NCBI GenBank assembly: GCA_002401525.1
Contig: NVTH01000036.1
Location: 17,401-23,071, forward strand
Source of the DNA: Moraxellaceae bacterium
Lineage (GTDB): Bacteria; Pseudomonadota; Gammaproteobacteria; Pseudomonadales; UBA3067
Direction of reading: 5' to 3'
Length of the DNA stretch: 5,671 nucleotides
The notes beneath the pieces were generated by a model. It worked only from the letters and a program-made list of their open reading frames with translations. It had not been told where the DNA came from and searched no databases. The number at the start of each line of letters is the position of its first letter. Within the stretch, counting starts at the first letter, position 1. Of the stretch, positions 1-5,298 are shown piece after piece. The position numbers and the translations under genes were made by a program.

Positions 1-770
1 GAGATCAATCGCTAAACTACCTAACCATTCGAGCCAGCGCTTTAGGTATAGCGCCCATTAACGCGTGTCGGCAAAATCTGGATTTACCCACGCTTCGCTC
101 GCCGTTCGAGCTCTATGAACGAGTAGATCGTCATTTATTATTAACCAGCCGCCACTTCGATTTTCCAACTCAACCACCTGACAATCTTCGCTATGTGGGC
201 CCGCAAGTTGACGACCCCGTTTGGGGCGGAGAATGGTTGCCGCCGTGGCCCTCCAATAGTCGTCCTGCGGTATTGGTGACACTCGGCTCAACATTTCAAG
301 ATCAAGGAAAAGTTTACCGCCGAATCATCGAGGCATTAAGTGCTCTTGATTTAAACGCCATCGTCACTTTAGGTGACGTTGCAGAGCTTCCTCCCCTCGT
401 TGCCGAAGGTAGGAACATTCATATTGTCTCTTCCGCTCCACACAACTTAGTGCTGAAACACGTCGACCTAATCGTTTCTCATTGTGGGCACGGCACCGTC
501 ATGAAAGCGCTTTGCGCAGGAGTTCCTTTAATTTGCATCCCCTTGGGCCGAGATCAAAAAGACAATGCGCAGCGAGTCGAGGCCATCGGAGCGGGTATAC
601 GATTAAGTAAAACGTCTTCGTCTTCGAAAATTAGTACCGCCATTGGCCGAATTCTAAAAGATGTTCGCTTTAAAAATAGTGCAATTGAATTATCGAAACA
701 AATCGCAATGGAACTCGAGGATGATCTTGCAATTAAAGAACTGGAACTGCTACTTCAGCAAGCTCCTTAA
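1..770 (+). CDS. Glycosyltransferase, GT-B fold (UGT/MGT type), C-terminal part; 5' end outside window
   Basis: The frame is open without a stop from base 3 to the TAA at 768-770, giving 255 residues. The first ATG in it (195) lies in the middle of the conserved stretch LRYVGPQVDDP, so it is not a start; the gene begins left of the window. What is seen is the nucleotide-sugar-binding C-terminal domain: a VLVTLGS strand opening the domain (about 264-290), then SHCGHGTVMKAL (477-512), then GVPLICIPLGRDQKDNAQRV (522-581). In this family the His/Gly-rich loop binds the donor diphosphate, and the Asp-Gln of GRDQ (552-557) contacts the donor sugar. Such enzymes move a sugar from a UDP- or dTDP-sugar to a small hydrophobic acceptor such as a polyketide, lipid, carotenoid or sterol. 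The acceptor cannot be told because the N-terminal acceptor domain is missing. The loop has Cys where relatives usually carry Gly or Ala (H-C-G-H-G-T). The family call is firm; the substrate is unknown. Confidence 0.88.
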   Translation, partial: DQSLNYLTIRASALGIAPINACRQNLDLPTLRSPFELYERVDRHLLLTSRHFDFPTQPPDNLRYVGPQVDDPVWGGEWLPPWPSNSRPAVLVTLGSTFQDQGKVYRRIIEALSALDLNAIVTLGDVAELPPLVAEGRNIHIVSSAPHNLVLKHVDLIVSHCGHGTVMKALCAGVPLICIPLGRDQKDNAQRVEAIGAGIRLSKTSSSSKISTAIGRILKDVRFKNSAIELSKQIAMELEDDLAIKELELLLQQAP

Positions 771-930
771 TTACTTTGGCCTTTATTCGCACGGTTAAAA
801 ACAAAATTACTAGATAGGCGCTAGAATAAGCGAAACGCACTGAATTAGAACCCTATAATTTCCATCGAGACTAATCAAAGAAAAATAAATAGCAACGATT
901 TGATTATGTTCGTAAAACCTAAATAAAAAA

Positions 931-954
931 AGCCCTCGCAATTTTCCGAGAGCT
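931..954 (-). terminator. Rho-independent terminator, probably bidirectional
   Basis: The arms 931-938 (AGCCCTCG) and 947-954 (CGAGAGCT) enclose an 8-base loop. Read on the - strand all eight pairs form, one of them a G-U wobble, and a run TTTTTTATTT (930-921) follows. This is a good intrinsic terminator about 50 bases past the stop of the monooxygenase gene. On the + strand the same stem has one C-A mismatch and is followed by GTTTTTATT (955-963), so it can also stop readthrough from the glycosyltransferase that ends at 770. The convergent gene arrangement supports a shared terminator. Confidence 0.75.
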
Positions 955-1005
955 GTTTTTATTCTTAGCGATCTATTGATCCACACCATTCTGAATTAGA
1001 ACATT

Positions 1006-2133
1006 CTAATCAGCAAAGTTAGGCATCACCTTACGTGCGAATAATTCAATTGATTCATTGAGCTGTTCTGGCGGCAATATCCCTTGTGGCACCAATAAAA
1101 AGACTTCATCGATGGGCACGGTTTTTGATATTTCTTCGATACGCTTGTTAAGCGTCTCCGGACTGCCCACCAACAACTCGGGCATGCCTTGACCAAACGG
1201 GGTCGACCAAGTTTTCCAGAACCACTCCACGTCTTCAAAAAGCTTCCACGCTTTTTCGTCAGTTTCGGCACAGATTGACATGCCACCCCAGCATGCTTGT
1301 TCACCAGGCTTGAAATCATGGCCGTGCAGTTTCGCCTCTTCGCCCCACTCTTTCCATAACAAGGAAAGGAAATCTTTATCCCCCGACAGGACAATCGGTC
1401 GACCTTTGTATTTGGCCCAAAACTTGGCGGTGCGTAAACTTTGAGAAAAACCGCCGTACAAAGGGATATTGTCTTGATACGGCTTGGGTGCAATGCCTAC
1501 TTCGGTGACGCGCATTTCACTGTCCACCCCCTTACCAAGGTTATAGTACACGGGGTGATCATGGGGATTGACAAAATCCTTGGGGGGAAACTGCCAGTGT
1601 TTGCCTTGATGATTAATGGTCTCGTTGCTCAGTGCATTCACAACGACATCCACAAATTCAGCAAAATATTCTCGATTTAAATCATCCGCAGGAGTTTTTG
1701 CATTCCAAGGCCCCACAGCCGTTAGTTCTGATTTGATTTTATAATTCTCTACCCAGCGCGCTTGGTAACCGCGCACTAAACCCACCCCAAAACGCCCTTG
1801 CAACATATGATCCAAGGTGGCAATTTTTTCAGCCGTCATCAGTGGATTATTCACGGTACTGACAAAACCACAGGTTACGATGCGCATTTTTTGCGAATGC
1901 TGGCCCAGCCACATTGCCATCAAACACGGGTCATTCGACGCTTCAAAGCCTTCGATTTGCAAATGATGCTCGGGATGCCCCATGGCAAAATACCCCAGCT
2001 CATCTGCGAATCGCGCCAAATCTCCGAGCTCACCTAACATACGCTGGTATAACTCAGGCCTTCGCCCCGCCATGCCTTGCTCAAGCTCATGCCGTCGCCC
2101 CACGGTACAATAAACAAATAATCCAAACTTCAT
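1006..2133 (-). CDS. Luciferase-like (LLM class) flavin-dependent oxidoreductase
   Basis: The product is 375 residues and matches the bacterial luciferase-like monooxygenase superfamily (TIM barrel, uses reduced FMN or F420). Visible marks are the N-terminal strand MKFGLFVYC, the helix DLARFADELGYFAMGHPEHH with the family's Glu-His-His (about 55-57), FVSTVNNPLMTAEKIATLDHM (about 90-110), GRFGVGLVRGYQ (113-123), and the C-terminal VGSPETLNKRIEEI (322-335), a phosphate-binding type segment. The likely reaction is oxygen insertion or oxidation of a hydrophobic substrate in the cytoplasm, with reduced flavin from a partner reductase not in this window. The start is set at 2133: a GGAGG (2149-2145) lies 11 bases upstream. 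The in-frame ATG at 2151 overlaps that GGAGG, has no ribosome site of its own, and would add only MEARPI before the natural MKFGLF. The gene stands alone, with its own terminator at 931-954. The family is clear; substrate and cofactor choice are not. Confidence 0.9.
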   Translation of the reverse strand: MKFGLFVYCTVGRRHELEQGMAGRRPELYQRMLGELGDLARFADELGYFAMGHPEHHLQIEGFEASNDPCLMAMWLGQHSQKMRIVTCGFVSTVNNPLMTAEKIATLDHMLQGRFGVGLVRGYQARWVENYKIKSELTAVGPWNAKTPADDLNREYFAEFVDVVVNALSNETINHQGKHWQFPPKDFVNPHDHPVYYNLGKGVDSEMRVTEVGIAPKPYQDNIPLYGGFSQSLRTAKFWAKYKGRPIVLSGDKDFLSLLWKEWGEEAKLHGHDFKPGEQACWGGMSICAETDEKAWKLFEDVEWFWKTWSTPFGQGMPELLVGSPETLNKRIEEISKTVPIDEVFLLVPQGILPPEQLNESIELFARKVMPNFAD

Positions 2134-2144
2134 AATTGGCCTAG

Positions 2145-2149
2145 CCTCC
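2145..2149 (-). promoter_or_regulatory. Ribosome binding site deciding the monooxygenase start
   Basis: GGAGG on the - strand sits 11 bases before the ATG at 2133 and overlaps the upstream ATG at 2151-2149. It can therefore serve only the downstream start, and this fixes MKFGLF as the N-terminus. Confidence 0.6.
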
Positions 2150-2151
2150 AT

Positions 2152-2487
2152 TGCTTTGGTGTTTTGACGCGTTAATTTTCAACGCATTGATTTGATGCTG
2201 GGAATAGAAATGATAAATACTAATTAAATGCACGCGCCAAATAAATCGTTCAATCTACATTGCGCCGATGACTTTATCATTTGATGTTTTATTTTTTGTA
2301 CTATTTAGGTACTGCGACTCTCTTTACTTCGACCTAATTTACACTGATCAACCGAGAAACGAAAGTATACCCCTGGCCATATCAGCAGGATTAGAGTGGC
2401 TTTAAATTACTCCTGAATATGCAGCACAAACTACCGCCCCATAAAAATATTTTCATTCTATCAAATACACGCGCCTTCCGACTCCAC
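2152..2487. other. AT-rich intergenic region upstream of the monooxygenase gene
   Basis: No credible gene was seen on either strand. The stretch must hold the monooxygenase promoter (- strand). The best candidate I can find is weak: TTGAAC (2253-2248) and TTTAAT (2228-2223), separated by 19 bases, which is longer than ideal. About 90 bases would then separate the -10 from the start codon. No clear operator was recognised. From about 2488 the sequence changes to C-rich repeat DNA. Confidence 0.5.
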
Positions 2488-2522
2488 CGTCATCTCCCGT
2501 CCACAGTCATTCCCGCGCCCCC
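2488..2522. repeat. Degenerate 17-18 bp units left of repeat copy 1
   Basis: The motif CGTCAT or AGTCAT recurs at 2488, 2505 and 2523, steps of 17 and 18 bases; the last occurrence is the start of repeat copy 1. The middle unit continues as CATTCCCGCG, which copies the element's outer arm. These look like partial copies of the element end laid out in tandem. They mirror, as an inverted repeat, the ladder on the right side (2669-2742). Confidence 0.6.
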
Positions 2523-2678
2523 CGTCATTCCCGCGAAGGCGGGAATCCATTGCATTTAAAACCATAAACTCAATTCCAATCCGATATTATATTATGTAAA
2601 TAACAAAGAGCGTTCCTTACATTCGAAAGACGAGGCCTTTATGGGCATGGATTCCCGCCTTCGCGGGAATGACGGGGG
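2519..2678. repeat. dRS3-like palindromic element, copy 1 (MITE/NIME-like)
   Basis: The arms 2519-2550 and 2647-2678 are perfect inverted repeats of 32 bp around a 96 bp core (2551-2646). Each arm contains its own hairpin, ATTCCCGC with a four-base loop and GCGGGAAT (2527-2546 and 2651-2670). This fits the neisserial dRS3 pattern ATTCCC-N8-GGGAAT, which there flanks short mosaic repeats and is a target of filamentous-phage integration. The core has no coding sense. A second copy of equal core length lies at 4783-4936 in the same orientation. The element lies just downstream of the DksA-like gene (- strand), so its stem-loops would fall in the 3' untranslated part of that transcript and could stabilise or end it; this is inference, as no T-run follows. 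It is a non-autonomous repeat with no transposase in the window. Confidence 0.85.
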
Positions 2679-2742
2679 AACCGCGAATGACGAAGGACGC
2701 AGGAATGACGGGTGGATGCGAAAATGACGGAAGAACGCAGGA
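2669..2742. repeat. Four degenerate 18-19 bp tandem units right of repeat copy 1
   Basis: ATGACG begins at 2669, 2687, 2705 and 2724, and a decayed ATACCG at 2743, giving steps of 18, 18, 19 and 19 bases. Unit bodies are G/A-rich, of the type ATGACGGAAGAACGCAGGA. The first unit overlaps the right arm of the element, so the ladder seems to grow out of its end. It stops only a few bases from the stop codon of the DksA-like gene (2751-2753). Confidence 0.65.
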
Positions 2743-2750
2743 ATACCGCG

Positions 2751-3086
2751 CTAATCAGCGCACTTAATGCATTTTGCACTGCTTGGATCGACCTTCAGTC
2801 GTCGACTGTCCATTGTTTCATCGCACTGAATACAATAGCCATAATCATCGGATTCAATGCGACGCAGCGCCGTTTGAATGCTTCGCAACTGATCTTGCCG
2901 ACGGCGCTTAGTTTCCAATGCCATTTGCTGCGCTTGCATTGCGTCCATGCGAGAAAGCCGGCCTACTTTGGATTGATCTAATTCCACCGGTTCAGCGTTG
3001 GCTTCGACAGACGCCTCGAATACTCTAAGTTCTTCCTTCAGATCAAGCAGCTTTTGTTTGAATTGTTTTATTTCTGATTTTTTCAT
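2751..3086 (-). CDS. DksA/TraR-family C4 zinc-finger protein (short, 111 aa)
   Basis: The N-terminal part (about 1-25) and residues 50-80 are charged helices rich in Lys, Glu, Gln and Leu, suited to the family's antiparallel coiled coil. A four-cysteine zinc finger follows: Cys85-x2-Cys88-x17-Cys106-x2-Cys109, with DYGYC leading into it as in DksA. The family binds in the secondary channel of RNA polymerase and alters initiation, often together with ppGpp. At 111 residues it is shorter than DksA (about 150) and ends two residues after the last Cys, so the C-terminal helix of DksA is missing. The segment GRLSRMDAMQ (42-51) lies where the coiled-coil tip should be, with Asp48 a candidate for the acidic tip residue. 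It starts 10 bases after the CoA-transferase stop, so translation from a common transcript is likely. No strong ribosome site is seen. The family is well supported; the target genes are unknown. Confidence 0.9.
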   Translation of the reverse strand: MKKSEIKQFKQKLLDLKEELRVFEASVEANAEPVELDQSKVGRLSRMDAMQAQQMALETKRRRQDQLRSIQTALRRIESDDYGYCIQCDETMDSRRLKVDPSSAKCIKCAD

Positions 3087-3096
3087 AGGCCCAGTA

Positions 3097-4302
3097 TTAC
3101 TGTTTTTCTATCACGCCATTGATTCGTAATTTTTCAATGGTTTCTTTATCCAACCCCAATAAATCACCCAATACCAAATCATTTTGTTCACCTAGTTTGG
3201 GCGGCAGGGTTTGCTCTAAGCGCTCTTCGCCTTCAAAGTAAAGCGGTGACGCCGGCAATATTATATCACCCATTTGTGGGTGCTCTACGTGACGCAACAT
3301 GCCACGGTAATGCATTTGCTCGTCGTTCAAGACTTCTTCGACATTGCGTACAATGGCGCAAGGCACGGAGTTCTCTTGCAAGACCTCAAGGATTTCCTGT
3401 TTACTTCGAGACGCAGTCCAGCTGCTCACCAGGTCATCCACTGCGTCCATAGCCTTTGCTCGATCAGCCATTTTTTTAAAGCCATCGTCTTCCAGTAAAT
3501 CAGTACGATCCATGGCCTTCAACATCGCCCGCCAGTGCCCGTCTCGAATGCAGATGATCGATACATGGCCGTCTTTCGCTTGATAAACGTTATAGGGCGC
3601 CACGGTAAGCGCAGGATGTTTATTACCAGTTCTTGGCGGTACCTTTTTGTCACCGTAGTAATACGCACCCAGTACGGTGGCCAGCACGGGAAATACCGAG
3701 TCTTGCATCGCCACATCCACCGTAGCGCCTTGGCCGGTTCTTTCGCGTCGCACTAATGCCGTCGTTATCGCAGCGTATAAATGAATACCTCCTAAAAAAT
3801 CGCACAAGGCAACCCCGGATTTTAACGGATCCTGCCCCTCCTCCCCGGTGGTACTAATAATGCCGGACATGGCCTGCACCGTAATGTCCATTGCCAGATA
3901 ATCTCGTTGAGGGCCGCTTTGACCGTAACCAGAGCCTGCGGCGTAAATTAGACGGGGATTAATTTCTCTCAAAGTCTCCGAGGATAAACCGAGTTTTTTC
4001 ATCACTCCCGGCGAAAAATTCTCCAATACCACATCGGCCTTTTTGACCAGATCATAAAATAACGCTTTGCCTTGTTGGTTTTTTAAATCAATGGTGATTG
4101 ATTCTTTATTTTGATTAAGCATGGTAAACGCATACGCCGCGGAACTTGTTTCACCTCGACCGCGCAGGGTTTCCCCGATCAACGACTCCACCTTGATCAC
4201 CCGCGCACCGGCATTCGCCATTAAAAAACCTGCGTAGGGCGCGTTGTAAATCTGACCTAAATCAAGCACCGTAATCCCTTCCAATGCAGCAGAGTGTTCC
4301 AT
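3097..4302 (-). CDS. CaiB/BaiF-type class III acyl-CoA transferase
   Basis: The product of 401 residues has the usual family length. It opens with GITVLDLGQIYNAPYAG and ARVIKVES (about 9-40), the CoA-binding start typical of formyl-CoA transferase and CaiB. Next come NQNKESITIDLK (63-74), ENFSPGVMKKLGL (94-106) and IYAAGSGYGQSGP (119-131). Asp168 in GVALCDFLGGIH aligns with the nucleophilic Asp169 of formyl-CoA transferase, which forms the enzyme-acyl anhydride. The enzyme moves CoA between carboxylic acids in the cytoplasm, usually activating a substrate for breakdown; donor and acceptor cannot be read from the sequence. The start at 4302 is chosen because GAGGAG (4312-4307) precedes it by four bases and the family motif begins nine residues later. 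An in-frame ATG at 4395 would add 31 residues unlike the family and would read through a leader hairpin. It is first gene of an apparent operon with the DksA-like gene. Confidence 0.92.
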   Translation of the reverse strand: MEHSAALEGITVLDLGQIYNAPYAGFLMANAGARVIKVESLIGETLRGRGETSSAAYAFTMLNQNKESITIDLKNQQGKALFYDLVKKADVVLENFSPGVMKKLGLSSETLREINPRLIYAAGSGYGQSGPQRDYLAMDITVQAMSGIISTTGEEGQDPLKSGVALCDFLGGIHLYAAITTALVRRERTGQGATVDVAMQDSVFPVLATVLGAYYYGDKKVPPRTGNKHPALTVAPYNVYQAKDGHVSIICIRDGHWRAMLKAMDRTDLLEDDGFKKMADRAKAMDAVDDLVSSWTASRSKQEILEVLQENSVPCAIVRNVEEVLNDEQMHYRGMLRHVEHPQMGDIILPASPLYFEGEERLEQTLPPKLGEQNDLVLGDLLGLDKETIEKLRINGVIEKQ

Positions 4303-4306
4303 TTTT

Positions 4307-4312
4307 CTCCTC
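4307..4312 (-). promoter_or_regulatory. Ribosome binding site of the CoA-transferase gene
   Basis: GAGGAG on the - strand lies four bases before ATG 4302. It is the only good purine-rich site near any in-frame start, and it decides against the longer reading from 4395. Confidence 0.7.
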
Positions 4313-4318
4313 AATTTG

Positions 4319-4342
4319 GAGATTCCCGCTCCTGGGGATCTC
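4319..4342 (-). promoter_or_regulatory. Leader hairpin just upstream of the CoA-transferase ribosome site
   Basis: The arms 4319-4327 (GAGATTCCC) and 4334-4342 (GGGGATCTC) can pair around a six-base loop. In the - strand transcript eight of nine pairs form, with one C-A mismatch. The hairpin ends about seven bases before the GAGGAG, so it could affect translation or message stability. It may also be a chance or repeat-derived structure, since ATTCCCGC matches the repeat arm motif. No T-run follows, so it is not a terminator. Confidence 0.3.
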
Positions 4343-4395
4343 TCGTAGATAGCGTCATTATTTACGCAGTACCCAATGCGGATTCTAATGATCAC

Positions 4396-4673
4396 CTACA
4401 TGGGCTGCTTATTTTTTCACTGTGCAATACTTTAACAATGACTTCGGTGAGTGTGAATCTTATTTCTTAATTCACTTTAATTGGCTTGTGTTAATTTCGG
4501 CCGAAATCAGTGGTTACGAAGCAACGGGCACTCATATTTCGCTTCAACGGGAAAGTGAAATGTTATATTGAGATACAAGGCATCGCCTTGAAGTAGTCAC
4601 ATTATGCCATCAGCACGACTACCCCTCGTCATTACCGCCATAAACACTAATGCCCCTTCGTCACTACCACTCC
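4396..4673. other. Region upstream of the CoA-transferase operon, no gene
   Basis: This stretch should carry the operon's promoter (- strand), but I find no convincing -35/-10 pair. It contains a perfect 14 bp palindrome at 4494-4507 and a 6-3-6 hairpin, CAAGGC-ATC-GCCTTG, at 4576-4590. A + strand frame is open from 4392 to 4571 but has no ATG or ribosome site before its last few codons and resembles nothing I know. From about 4610 the + strand becomes poor in G and leads into the tandem repeats. Confidence 0.45.
4494..4507. promoter_or_regulatory. Perfect 14 bp palindrome ATTTCGGCCGAAAT, possible operator
   Basis: The sequence reads the same on both strands and lies about 190 bases before the CoA-transferase start. 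Dimeric repressors or activators bind sites of this form. No regulator gene is next to it and no promoter has been placed, so the role is a guess. Confidence 0.25.
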
Positions 4674-4781
4674 CATTATCGCTATCGACCAATTCGCTAC
4701 TACTACCCCCATCATCGCTATTGCCCAATCGTTACCACTACCCCCATCATCACTATTGCCCAATTCATCACCCCGCTCTTA
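4674..4781. repeat. Three tandem copies of a 35-36 bp repeat
   Basis: The units start at 4674, 4710 and 4745, with steps of 36 and 35 bases. The segments 4703-4729 and 4738-4764 agree at 26 of 27 bases; the first unit is more diverged. Each unit splits into a 17-base half (CATCATCGCTATTGCCC) and an 18-base half (AATCGTTACCACTACCCC). The half-unit length equals the 17-19 bp steps around repeat copy 1, and the array runs straight into the left arm of copy 2. The G-poor strand opens long false reading frames here. Confidence 0.75.
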
Positions 4782-4782
4782 C

Positions 4783-4936
4783 CCGTCATTCCCGCGAAGG
4801 CGGGAATCCATCACGTTTAAAACTATGAATTCAAACCCAACCCAGCATTACGTTTTGGCAAGGACAAAGAGCATTCCGAAGGTCCAAATAGCGAAGCCTT
4901 TATCGACATGGATTCCCGCCTTCGCGGGAATGACGG
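4783..4936. repeat. dRS3-like palindromic element, copy 2
   Basis: The arms 4783-4811 and 4908-4936 are perfect 29 bp inverted repeats around a 96 bp core (4812-4907). The arms are identical to those of copy 1, including both inner hairpins (4788-4807 and 4912-4931). The core aligns with that of copy 1 without gaps, about 64 of 96 positions equal by hand count. Best-kept core parts are TTTAAAA near the left end, ACAAAGAG in the middle and GCCTTTAT near the right end. The element has the same orientation as copy 1. Right of it the spacing continues weakly (ATGACG 4930, ATGATG 4949, ATAATG 4967). Translation of its arms yields HSREGGNP-type peptides, a known artefact of this repeat class. Confidence 0.85.
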
Positions 4937-5127
4937 TTGGGTGCGAGAATGATGATGGGGACGACAATAATGTCGACACAAAGCGACAACAATGCTGACA
5001 CGAGAGACTGGCACAAGGAGCAGACTCCCGACACAGAGGGGGCGAAGAGAGTACGGTATTTCTAGCGAATTGGGGGGAGGCGGAAATCCTTGGCCATTAA
5101 AACCTGATATTTTGCAGCCAATAGAGT

Positions 5128-5298
5128 TTAATAAATTACAGCAAACCATCGCCAATGTAACGACGGATTAGAACAGACACCTGCAGGCAGCCACATTGCA
5201 GCCCCAGTTTGGTTACGATTGATGTAGATATGCCCATATTTTTTATACAGGCCTTCTGCTTCAACGCGAAATAAATCACCGCTTAATTTCGTCAGCAT
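5128..5298 (-). pseudogene. Relic of a GNAT-family N-acetyltransferase
   Basis: A - strand frame of 56 codons reads from ATG 5298 to TAA 5130-5128. Its middle, YGHIYINRNQTGAAMWLPAG, looks like the part of GNAT acetyltransferases that precedes the acetyl-CoA-binding core, where a conserved Gly-Ala-Ala-x-Trp-Leu-Pro-Pro-Gly turn is common. The helix before it (LFRVEAEGLYKK) also fits. Whole enzymes of this type have roughly 150-220 residues. Here the N-terminal helix and the whole acetyl-CoA-binding motif (Gln/Arg-x-x-Gly-x-Gly/Ala) are missing, and after WLPAGV the resemblance is lost. A TAG lies six codons before the ATG, and no ribosome site is visible. I could not find the rest in the other frames nearby. 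It is most likely a decayed gene fragment beside repeat copy 2; a short unrelated ORF remains possible. Confidence 0.42.

Noticed and set aside
58..294. A - strand frame opposite the glycosyltransferase
   Set aside because: It is antisense to a clearly conserved glycosyltransferase segment and has no family resemblance.
2519..2678. CRISPR array or tRNA-like structure
   Set aside because: The repeats are inverted arms and degenerate 17-19 bp ladders without unique spacers of constant length. No cloverleaf or cas gene is present.
4392..4571. A + strand frame open for about 60 codons ending in a TGA
   Set aside because: It has no ATG or ribosome site at its beginning, and the peptide is not recognisable. 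It lies over the operon's upstream region on the opposite strand.
4576..4590. Hairpin CAAGGC-ATC-GCCTTG as a terminator
   Set aside because: The stem is perfect but short, no T-run follows on either strand, and there is no gene end nearby.
2519..4936. A composite transposon carrying the CoA-transferase operon
   Set aside because: There is no transposase in either element or in between, and I see no target-site duplication outside the pair. It is kept only as a low-scored hypothesis about bracketing.
4604..4998. Two open + strand frames (4604-4828, 4756-4998) that could be called small proteins
   Set aside because: They lie over the tandem array and repeat copy 2. Their peptides are low-complexity (Pro, Leu, Ser, His) or the usual HSREGGNP and PRRRES translations of this repeat class, and no ribosome site is visible.
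4823..5155. A - strand frame of 110 codons
   Set aside because: It runs through repeat copy 2 and reads PSFPRRRES from the arm; the remainder has no family resemblance. It also overlaps the end of the acetyltransferase relic in another frame.
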